Program-made: the position numbers and the translations under genes | The notes under the pieces: model-generated | The model's input: the letters and a program-made list of their open reading frames with translations, nothing else | Database searches by the model: none | Told to the model about the DNA's origin: nothing | Source of the DNA: Ilumatobacteraceae bacterium | GTDB taxonomy: Bacteria > Actinomycetota > Acidimicrobiia > Acidimicrobiales > Ilumatobacteraceae | DNA length: 5,383 bases | Direction of reading: 5' to 3' | Assembly (NCBI GenBank): GCA_007117775.1 | Contig: SKFX01000234.1 | Coordinates: forward strand, 1-5,383 | Shown here: positions 1 to 5,217 of the stretch, piece by piece | How positions within the stretch are numbered: the first letter of the stretch is position 1 | How the letters are laid out: each line of letters starts with the position of its first letter

Positions 1-87
1 CTCCCCGATACCGCCGCCACCGATGCACTGCGACGGGCACCGCGGGCGCTCGTCGACCCGCTCATGCGTCGGGTGCCAACCGGCTGA
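1..87 (+). CDS. possible C-terminal tail of an upstream plus-strand gene (partial)
   Basis: Frame 1 is open from the window edge to a TGA at 85-87 and would give a 28-residue tail ending DPLMRRVPTG. Most third codon positions are G or C, as in the real genes here. If real, it converges on the minus-strand isoprenoid reductase gene and overlaps its 3' end by 26 bp. No domain can be recognised in so short a piece. In GC-rich DNA an open frame of this length can occur by chance, and the minus strand is also partly open here, so this is only a candidate. No convincing terminator hairpin is visible. Confidence 0.3.
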   Translation, partial: LPDTAATDALRRAPRALVDPLMRRVPTG

Positions 88-1432
88 GGGCTCGTAACAG
101 CCGGTACGCCTGCTCGGGTCGACCACCGCGTCGGTCACGCAGGGAATCGGTTCCCATGCGCACCACGGTCTCAGCCGCCCACTGTGAACGCACCACCGAG
201 GCGGCGACGCGCTCGAACACGCTCGGGCGTCCGGCGAAGCGGTCGAGCAGACGCCCCACCTTGTAGAGCGCAGCGTTGCGATCGTCGATCAGCCGCCAAT
301 AGCGCTGCAGCGCCGTGGGGTCATCGCCTCTGAGCGCATCGATGAGCACCTCGCCAGCCACCGTGCCGGTGACCAGCGCAGTGTCGATACCGGACCCCGA
401 GATCGGGTTGGCAGCACCGGCGGCATCACCGACGACGAGGCTCGTGGGCCCTGAGATCGGCCGCACCGACCCACCCATCGGAACCCGTCCGCTCATCAGT
501 GGCCGCACCGGTGCGGTGGGATCGATCTCCCAGCGCGACGCGATCGAACGTACGAAGTCCTCGAGCAGGTGGGTGGTGTTGACCGATCGGAAACCCGAGG
601 TGGTCGAGACCAGGCCCACGCCGATGTCGATCGAGTCGCGCCCGTCGGGTACCACCCAGCCGAAGCCGGCCAAGCGGTGCCCATCGTCATGGAACAGGTT
701 GAACGAGATCTCCACGGCATGCGATATCGCATGCGGTGATGCCCACGCAGCGTGCACTGCGGTCGCCATCGGCCAGGTGCGATCGCGATGGGTGCCGAGT
801 GCGCGACCGAAGCGGCTGTTCGCCCCATCGGCGATCACGCTGTAACGGGCGCGGATCTCCTCGCCTCGGGTCGCGGTCGGGTCGAGGGAGATGGGGTCGG
901 TGGTGCGCGGGGCAGCGATCCCGGCGGGGGTGTCGTCGCTGGATCGAATGCGCGCGCCGACCACGAGACCTCGTTCGATGATCGGGCCCACGGCCTGATG
1001 CTCCTCGAGCACCGTCACCCCGAGCGATCGGGCGCGCTCGACCATCATCAGATCGAGTGAGTGGCGCGGCACCGCCACGCCATGGTCCACAAGGTCGGGA
1101 TGGTCGGGCCACTCGAGCTGTCGATGGCGATCGTCGATCACGAAGTCGATGATGTCGACGCGGTGGGCACCCTCGAGACCGCTGGCGTCGATGCCGAGAT
1201 CACCGAGATGAAGGATCGCCCGTGGGGACAGCAGCCCTGCGCAGGTCTTGGGCCGCGGCAGCCGACGCTGCTCCACGATCGTGACGGCGAAGCCGGCATC
1301 GGCCAGCGCGATGGCGGTCGCACAACCGGCGGGACCGGCGCCGATGATGACGACGTCGGTGTCTACGGGCGCGCCAGCAAACGGGCGCGGGCGCGCGCTC
1401 GGGGAGATCGATGCAGGCCCGGTGTCGGTCAC
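62..1432 (-). CDS. FAD-dependent geranylgeranyl/menaquinone reductase family protein
   Basis: A 456-residue flavoprotein that probably reduces double bonds in an isoprenoid chain. Residues 1-24 are a Pro/Ala-rich leader. A Rossmann FAD-binding fold follows, with GAGPAG at 31-36 and a strand ending in E54. Further family marks are KTCAG at 62-66, where GGR-type enzymes carry a conserved Cys-Gly stretch, ADGANSRFGR at 201-210, and the second FAD motif VVGDAAGAANPISGSG at 333-348. Length matches the family. The start is GTG at 1432-1430, overlapping the stop of the cytochrome c gene as GTGA, so the two are probably translationally coupled. A mycobacterial relative, MenJ, saturates one isoprene unit of menaquinone. 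The neighbouring quinol-oxidising complex makes a menaquinone-tail reductase the best guess, but a phospholipid or carotenoid-precursor reductase cannot be excluded. The family call is firm; the substrate is inferred. Confidence 0.88.
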   Translation of the reverse strand: MTDTGPASISPSARPRPFAGAPVDTDVVIIGAGPAGCATAIALADAGFAVTIVEQRRLPRPKTCAGLLSPRAILHLGDLGIDASGLEGAHRVDIIDFVIDDRHRQLEWPDHPDLVDHGVAVPRHSLDLMMVERARSLGVTVLEEHQAVGPIIERGLVVGARIRSSDDTPAGIAAPRTTDPISLDPTATRGEEIRARYSVIADGANSRFGRALGTHRDRTWPMATAVHAAWASPHAISHAVEISFNLFHDDGHRLAGFGWVVPDGRDSIDIGVGLVSTTSGFRSVNTTHLLEDFVRSIASRWEIDPTAPVRPLMSGRVPMGGSVRPISGPTSLVVGDAAGAANPISGSGIDTALVTGTVAGEVLIDALRGDDPTALQRYWRLIDDRNAALYKVGRLLDRFAGRPSVFERVAASVVRSQWAAETVVRMGTDSLRDRRGGRPEQAYRLLRALSRLAPDA

Positions 1433-2286
1433 CGATCCCCGGCGGTCCGGCCAGGAATCGGTTCGGTGCCGATGGGAAGGATCCCGTCGACGAACATCTC
1501 GGCATCGGCGAGGCCGAACATGCCGCTCTCGAGGCCGTTATAGACCGGGGAGTCGGCCGAGCACCAGGTGTCGAACTCGTCGGCCCATTCGCTCGACGTC
1601 GGGTCAGCACCGCCGAGGGTGTAGCGCTCGTGGCAGATCACCGCCAACAGGTCGGCATCGCTGAGCCCACCTCCGACGGTCGCGCCGAAGCCGGGCATGC
1701 CGCCGAGGGCCCCGGTGACATGTGGGCCACCCTCACGGTTCGGGTCGCCCGGAATCTCCACGCCGGCGATCTGGTACGGGCTGGTCCCGAAGTACACGTA
1801 GCGGATCATGTCTTCGATATTGGGATACGTCTTGAGGATCTCACCGCCGGTGAAGGCATAGCCCACACCGCCGCCGCCGGCGCCGCCGTGACATGACGAA
1901 CAGTTGCCGTAGATCTCGGCGCCGATACCGACCGGGCCGGCTGAGACCTCGGCGGTCTGGGTCAGCGCCCGGGCGTACATGAATGCCCACACCGGCATCA
2001 GCGACAGTGCTGCCATCGCCCAGAACGGGATCTTGCGACGACGCTTGGCGGCAACCACGGTCGGATGCACCATGGCGGGCTCAGCGGCAGACTCGCCACC
2101 GGTTGCCAGTGCGGCGCGCGGTGCGGGACCGCTCGCCGCAGGAGTCGCGGCCTCGACCTTGGCTGGGGTCGCCGCCGGAGCCGGAGACTCGCCGGCCGAC
2201 TCGGTCGCTGCGCCCTCGTCGCCGAGGCCGAGCGCTGCCCGGCGCTCGCGGCTTCGCTTCAGCAGGTGTTCGGGGATCTCCGTCAC
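1429..2286 (-). CDS. membrane-anchored monohaem cytochrome c with long cytoplasmic leader
   Basis: A 285-residue protein, probably the electron acceptor or c-subunit of the adjacent bc complex. Residues 1-19 carry MTEIPEHLLKR plus a basic helix. Residues 20-80 are a low-complexity Ala/Pro/Gly/Glu linker. KRRRK at 81-85 precedes one membrane helix (about 86-105), so by the positive-inside rule the haem domain lies outside the cell membrane. The haem motif CSSCH is at 129-133 (bases 1888-1902), and M197 in GGMPGFG is the likely distal ligand, a typical class I arrangement. Two further cysteines, C218 and C242, could form a disulfide. The start is GTG at 2286-2284, supported by AAAAGGA five bases upstream and by the match of its N-terminus to the subunit IV-like protein at 4344. 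The reductase gene follows with a GTGA overlap. It could instead deliver electrons to an oxidase. Confidence 0.9.
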   Translation of the reverse strand: MTEIPEHLLKRSRERRAALGLGDEGAATESAGESPAPAATPAKVEAATPAASGPAPRAALATGGESAAEPAMVHPTVVAAKRRRKIPFWAMAALSLMPVWAFMYARALTQTAEVSAGPVGIGAEIYGNCSSCHGGAGGGGVGYAFTGGEILKTYPNIEDMIRYVYFGTSPYQIAGVEIPGDPNREGGPHVTGALGGMPGFGATVGGGLSDADLLAVICHERYTLGGADPTSSEWADEFDTWCSADSPVYNGLESGMFGLADAEMFVDGILPIGTEPIPGRTAGDR

Positions 2287-2291
2287 GATGG

Positions 2292-2298
2292 TCCTTTT
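2292..2298 (-). promoter_or_regulatory. ribosome binding site of the cytochrome c gene
   Basis: On the minus strand the sequence reads AAAAGGA, five bases before the GTG at 2286-2284. It fixes this GTG as the start and so places the MTEIPEHLLKR peptide at the true N-terminus. Confidence 0.7.
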
Positions 2299-2352
2299 CG
2301 GGTGGGATGCGTGTCGTGTGCGGCAAACGACGATGCGTTGCGTTCATCTCAG

Positions 2353-2358
2353 ACGATA
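2353..2358 (-). promoter_or_regulatory. candidate -10 element for the cytochrome c/reductase operon
   Basis: The minus strand reads TATCGT, matching TANNNT. Seventeen bases upstream lies CTGGAA, a weak -35 match at 2376-2381. It would give a leader of roughly 60 bases before the GTG start. The motif is short and only weakly supported. Confidence 0.22.
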
Positions 2359-2461
2359 GACGCTGAGCATCACGATTCCAGAAATCATCGGGTTCGAATG
2401 CGTGAACTTGCGCACAACCTTGCACCGGTATCCATCGGTGATGCCACACTGGACGCATGGT

Positions 2462-2492
2462 CGTTGTCAGCGCCGAACAGATGGGCGTTGTC
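2462..2492 (+). repeat. direct repeat CGTTGTC x2, 24 bp apart
   Basis: CGTTGTC occurs at 2462-2468 and again at 2486-2492, just upstream of the candidate plus-strand -10. The spacing is slightly over two helical turns, so one protein could contact both copies on nearly the same face. A seven-base repeat can also occur by chance. Confidence 0.3.
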
Positions 2493-2506
2493 GGTGGCCC
2501 GATGAC

Positions 2507-2512
2507 TACACT
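2507..2512 (+). promoter_or_regulatory. candidate -10 element for the bc-complex operon
   Basis: TACACT matches TANNNT and is preceded by TGAC, close to an extended -10. No well-spaced -35 is present: TTGTCG at 2488-2493 leaves only 13 bases. Transcription from here would leave about 90 untranslated bases before the ATG at 2609. Weakly supported. Confidence 0.22.
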
Positions 2513-2608
2513 CTGCAATGAACGGTGCGCTCGGATGACGAGGTTGCATCGCACCGATCACCGACGCATCGAGAACCGCATGAATCGAGAAAGGTCGCAG
2601 CCCAAGAC

Positions 2609-3085
2609 ATGATCGCCATCGACCCGTTGCGCTGGCCGGGAATGAATCAGGCCTTCTTGGTGTCGCTGATCGTCGCCACCCTGTTGGCCCTCGTCGTGAT
2701 CCCCTACGGGAAGCGCCGGCCCGTCGACAAGAAGGCCTCATGGGGTGAGGCCATGGTCGCATCGGTGTATGTCACCGGCGTCATGTTCGTCGCCTTCGGG
2801 ATCGTGCCCCATCAGTGGATCGACCACGCCGACAAGGATCTCGGGTGGGATCGCACCAACCTCATCTACGGCCCGGGAGACATTCTGCGTCCCACCGCTG
2901 AGGGTGGATGGTTCCCGATCACACTGCAGTACGAAGCGGTGCGCGACATCATCGTGGTGCTGATCCACGTCTACTTCTTCGGTCTGTTGCTGTTCCTCTG
3001 GTCCTGGTGGCAAAAGCGCGGCGAGACCACCGCCAAGGAGCTCGAGACCAGTACCTACGGCCGACCACTCGTCAAGAAAGTCTGA
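2609..3085 (+). CDS. three-helix membrane protein of unknown function in the bc-complex operon
   Basis: I do not recognise a named family. From the ATG at 2609 it is 158 residues with three predicted membrane helices at about 15-33, 47-67 and 111-134. Basic stretches (KRR at 35-37, KK at 41-42) follow helix 1. Between helices 2 and 3 is a polar loop rich in Asp, Trp and Gly, starting VPHQWIDH (66-73) and containing GPGD (88-91) and GGWFP (99-103). The third helix ends WSWWQKR and the tail is charged, ending YGRPLVKKV. H120 is the only membrane-embedded His, so a bis-His haem b looks unlikely. An in-frame ATG at 2525 would add 28 hydrophilic residues and one at 2642 would remove 11. I prefer 2609, with GAGAAAGG upstream although its spacing is long (14 bases). 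It is first in the operon, 29 bp before the ferredoxin, and is likely an accessory subunit or anchor. Confidence 0.82.
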   Translation: MIAIDPLRWPGMNQAFLVSLIVATLLALVVIPYGKRRPVDKKASWGEAMVASVYVTGVMFVAFGIVPHQWIDHADKDLGWDRTNLIYGPGDILRPTAEGGWFPITLQYEAVRDIIVVLIHVYFFGLLLFLWSWWQKRGETTAKELETSTYGRPLVKKV

Positions 3086-3114
3086 AGCACGCAGCGACGG
3101 AGACGTTTCTCGAT

Positions 3115-3528
3115 ATGGCAAAGACTGACGCAAACCCCCCGATGATGCCCTACACCGACGATTACACGTTGGTGGAGGTCGACGCGGACTACCTCTCCAA
3201 GGCGGTCAAGCCCAAGCAGTTCATCCACATCGATCAGACCGAATGCATCATGTGCGAGGGTTGTGTGGACATCTGCCCATGGAAGTGCATCCACATGGTG
3301 ACACCCGATGCGGTGTCGGAGGCGACCGGGACCGAGAAGCCCGGTGACGACCCCTCCGATCATGTGCTCTTCATCATCGACGACGACATCTGCACCCGCT
3401 GCGCACTGTGCGTGGACCGCTGCCCGACCGGGGTCATCATCCTCGGCAAGGCCGGCCAAGCATCCGCGGCGGGCGACTCCCACACCCGAACCAACAGCCA
3501 CGGCTATGCCTACGGCATGAGATTCTGA
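3115..3528 (+). CDS. two-[4Fe-4S] ferredoxin-type protein, likely bc-complex partner
   Basis: A 137-residue soluble iron-sulfur protein. The first cluster motif uses C44, C47, C50 and C54 followed by Pro (CxxCxxCxxxCP), with an extra C58 in CPWKC. The second uses C93, C96, C99 and C103-Pro. A 34-residue insert rich in Thr, Asp and Pro separates the two halves. In this fold the last Cys of each motif ligates the other cluster, so two low-potential [4Fe-4S] centres are expected. There is no signal peptide or membrane helix, so it acts in the cytoplasm. The C-terminal tail (121-137) is Ser/His/Gly/Tyr-rich and ends YAYGMRF. The start is ATG at 3115, with GGAG 12 bases upstream. It sits 29 bp after the membrane-protein gene and 17 bp before cytochrome b, so it is surely co-transcribed. 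A dedicated electron partner of the complex is the likely role; the direction of electron flow is unknown. Confidence 0.9.
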   Translation: MAKTDANPPMMPYTDDYTLVEVDADYLSKAVKPKQFIHIDQTECIMCEGCVDICPWKCIHMVTPDAVSEATGTEKPGDDPSDHVLFIIDDDICTRCALCVDRCPTGVIILGKAGQASAAGDSHTRTNSHGYAYGMRF

Positions 3529-3545
3529 ATCGACAGGAACGCGCA

Positions 3546-4331
3546 ATGGCCAAGATCATCGATGAGAAACCCCGCCCGACCGTCAAGGACCGGGTCAACT
3601 CCACGGTCGACTCCGTCCAGGGCAGCCAGGTCTGGTCGAGCATCTTCCGTCCGGGCTCGATCTTCCGCAAGGGATACACCGACAGTCCCCGCAACCGCAG
3701 TTATGTGATCATGAACTCGGTGCTCTATCACCTGCACCCGGTGAAGGTGAAGCGCCACGCGGTCAAGGTCAGCTACACGCTGTGCCTCGGCGGTCTCAGC
3801 TTCTTCTTGTTCATCTTGTTGACCGTCACGGGCATCTTCTTGATGTTCTTCTACCGACCCGAGGCCACCGCAGCCTGGAATGACATCGCCAGTCTGGAGA
3901 CCTCGGTGACGTTCGGTCTGCTGGTGCGAAATATGCATCGATGGGGAGCGCACCTGATGGTGCTGGCCGTGTTCTTGCACATGGCACGCGTCTTCTACCA
4001 CGGTGCGTACAAGCCGCCGCGCGAGTTCAACTGGGTGATCGGCGTGATCCTGTTGACCCTGACGCTATTGCTGTCGTTCACCGGCTATCTGCTGCCCTGG
4101 GACCAGCTGGCGCTGTGGGCGGTGGCGGTCGGCACCGAGATGATGGGGTACACACCGGTGTTCGGCCAGGAGGTCAGATTCGTCCTCTTGGGCGGTGCCG
4201 AGATCGGTTCGGAGACCCTGCTGAGATGGTATGTGCTCCACGTCTTGTTCTTCCCATTCATCATCGTCGTGTTCATGGCGATCCACTTCTGGCGAGTCCG
4301 CAAGGACGGCGGCATCTCAGGGCCGTTGTGA
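3546..4331 (+). CDS. cytochrome b N-terminal half, b6-type (bc complex)
   Basis: A 261-residue b-haem subunit of a quinol:cytochrome c reductase. After a ~50-residue basic cytoplasmic extension come four membrane helices (about 76-102, 127-151, 163-183, 229-249). The four haem b ligands are H131 and H145 in helix B and H232 and H247 in helix D. The 14- and 15-residue steps match cytochrome b6; bc1 cytochrome b has one residue less in helix D. Other conserved pieces are FYRP (102-105), RNMHRWGAH (128-136), GYLLPWDQ (180-187) and the exact b6-like end GGISGPL. C80 in TLCLGG aligns with b6 Cys35, which binds haem c_n. The start at 3546 has AGGAA seven bases upstream. The protein ends after helix D, so the Qo site needs the next gene, 12 bp away. 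A symbol such as petB or qcrB would be a guess. Confidence 0.95.
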   Translation: MAKIIDEKPRPTVKDRVNSTVDSVQGSQVWSSIFRPGSIFRKGYTDSPRNRSYVIMNSVLYHLHPVKVKRHAVKVSYTLCLGGLSFFLFILLTVTGIFLMFFYRPEATAAWNDIASLETSVTFGLLVRNMHRWGAHLMVLAVFLHMARVFYHGAYKPPREFNWVIGVILLTLTLLLSFTGYLLPWDQLALWAVAVGTEMMGYTPVFGQEVRFVLLGGAEIGSETLLRWYVLHVLFFPFIIVVFMAIHFWRVRKDGGISGPL

Positions 4332-4343
4332 TCGGAGCAACTC

Positions 4344-5126
4344 ATGACTGAAATCCCAGAACATCTGCTCAAGCGAGCCAAGGAGGCCCGCGATAAGGCC
4401 GCATCCTCCGAGCCGGCCGGTGAGGCCGCGGCATCGACGGAGGGATCCGCCGAGGCCGAGTCGCGGATCCCGGCCCATCTGCTCGAGCGTTCCAAGGCGG
4501 CCAAGGCCTCTGCCGGTGGTGAGAGCGCTGGTGACGCCGGCGGTGGCGGCGTTGCCGTCGCCGAGAAAGCCGCCGCTGCGGTCGCGGCCGCACCCGCAGC
4601 CGGAGGGGTCCCCGTCGGTGCCGGCCCCGGCGGCCACACCCAGCGCCTGTTGACAGTGGTCAAGAGCGGTTCGATCCAAGAGGTGAAGGCCCAACCCGTC
4701 GACAAAGTGCACACCTGGCCGCACCTGCTCGCAGCGGAGTTCGTGGCTGCGCTGGCATGTCTCGCGTTCGTGTTCTTGTTCTCGATCTGGGTGAACGCCC
4801 CGCTGATGGAGTTGGCGAACGCCAACCAGACCCCGAACCCGTCCAAGGCTCCGTGGTACTTCATGGGACTGCAGGAGCTTCTGGCCTGGTTCCACCCGAT
4901 GGTCGCCGGTGTGACCATTCCCGGTGTGGGGCTCATCGTGTTGATCTTCGCTCCGTATATCGACAAGAACCCGTCCAATAAGCCCGAGGACCGCAAGTTC
5001 GCCACGTCGATGATGACCATCTTCTTGATGTTCTGGGCCGTGCTGACGATCATCGGATCGTTCTTCCGCGGTCCGGGCTTCAACTTCGTGCTGCCGTGGG
5101 TGGACGGCCTGTTCTTCCACCTGTGA
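4344..5126 (+). CDS. cytochrome b C-terminal half, subunit IV-like, with Ala/Gly-rich leader
   Basis: A 260-residue protein completing cytochrome b. Residues 1-16 contain MTEIPEHLLKR, and residues 41-55 hold a second degenerate copy (RIPAHLLERSKAAKA). Residues 56-98 are Ala/Gly/Val-rich low complexity. A conserved n-side segment (99-126) leads to three membrane helices at about 127-152, 186-206 and 221-240. Before helix F lies TPNPSKAPWYFMGLQELL (163-180), the Qo-site region, with APWY (169-172) where many cytochromes b have PEWY. The C-terminus has no fused cytochrome c, unlike some Gram-positive QcrC proteins, so the c haem must come from a separate protein such as that encoded at 2286-1429. 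The start at 4344 has GGAG six bases upstream. Subunit IV (PetD) of b6f is ~160 residues, so about 100 residues are an added cytoplasmic leader. Confidence 0.93.
   Translation: MTEIPEHLLKRAKEARDKAASSEPAGEAAASTEGSAEAESRIPAHLLERSKAAKASAGGESAGDAGGGGVAVAEKAAAAVAAAPAAGGVPVGAGPGGHTQRLLTVVKSGSIQEVKAQPVDKVHTWPHLLAAEFVAALACLAFVFLFSIWVNAPLMELANANQTPNPSKAPWYFMGLQELLAWFHPMVAGVTIPGVGLIVLIFAPYIDKNPSNKPEDRKFATSMMTIFLMFWAVLTIIGSFFRGPGFNFVLPWVDGLFFHL
4350..4508 (+). repeat. two copies of an IPxHLLxR peptide motif within the subunit IV-like leader
   Basis: Copy 1 encodes EIPEHLLKRAKEARD (bases 4350-4394, residues 3-17) and copy 2 encodes RIPAHLLERSKAAKA (4464-4508, residues 41-55). The pattern is x-I-P-x-H-L-L-x-R-[AS]-K-x-A-[RK]-x, consistent with a short amphipathic basic helix capped by Pro. 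A third copy, EIPEHLLKRSRERRA, starts the cytochrome c protein on the other strand. Confidence 0.75.
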
Positions 5127-5166
5127 TCTGCATCCGATGACGACACCCCCATGAGACCTGATTGAG

Positions 5167-5217
5167 ATGAGCACCGAGATGATGAACCTCCCCGAGACCA
5201 TGAGGAGCAGCAGATGA
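5167..5217 (+). CDS. possible 16-codon leader peptide before the last gene
   Basis: ATG at 5167 opens a 16-residue frame (MSTEMMNLPETMRSSR) whose TGA overlaps the next start as ATGA at 5214-5217. Only a weak purine stretch precedes it. It fills most of the 87-bp gap after the subunit IV-like gene and could couple translation, but at this length chance is the simplest explanation. Confidence 0.15.
   Translation: MSTEMMNLPETMRSSR
5202..5207 (+). promoter_or_regulatory. ribosome binding site of the last gene
   Basis: GAGGAG lies six bases before the ATG at 5214, an optimal spacing. It decides between this ATG and the out-of-frame ATGs at 5167, 5176, 5179 and 5200. Confidence 0.7.

Larger units (their letters stand above)
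2287..2608. other. divergent intergenic region between the cytochrome c and bc-complex blocks
   Basis: About 320 bp separate the two divergent gene starts, and this stretch should hold promoters for both blocks. It is less GC-biased than the flanking genes. Visible items are a candidate minus-strand -10 (2353-2358), a candidate plus-strand -10 (2507-2512), a direct repeat CGTTGTC at 2462-2468 and 2486-2492, and a short inverted repeat CACCG/CGGTG near 2430-2447. I see no RNA gene or convincing terminator. One small open frame (2457-2612) crosses it but codes poorly. Confidence 0.6.

Noticed and set aside
36..77. Inverted repeat GGCACC/GGTGCC near the end of the reductase gene as a terminator
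   Set aside because: Six-base arms, a 30-base loop and no U-tract. It is too weak for a terminator call.
315..845. 176-codon plus-strand frame opposite the isoprenoid reductase
   Set aside because: Antisense shadow of a well-supported FAD enzyme, with no recognisable motif or ribosome binding site.
2525..2608. N-terminal extension of the membrane protein from the ATG at 2525
   Set aside because: The 28 added residues are hydrophilic and unlike a membrane-protein leader, and this stretch lies in the low-bias intergenic region.
2457..2612. 51-codon frame in the divergent region whose TGA overlaps the membrane-protein start as ATGA
   Set aside because: The overlap is attractive, but only about two thirds of third positions are G/C, clearly fewer than in the neighbouring real genes. 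The ribosome site is weak and the product is Arg-rich with no motif. It probably occurs by chance.
4500..4640. Low-complexity Ala/Gly-coding stretch as a DNA repeat or frameshifted region
   Set aside because: The reading frame stays open from a good ribosome site into conserved cytochrome b sequence, and the cytochrome c leader has a similar linker, so it is a genuine protein linker.
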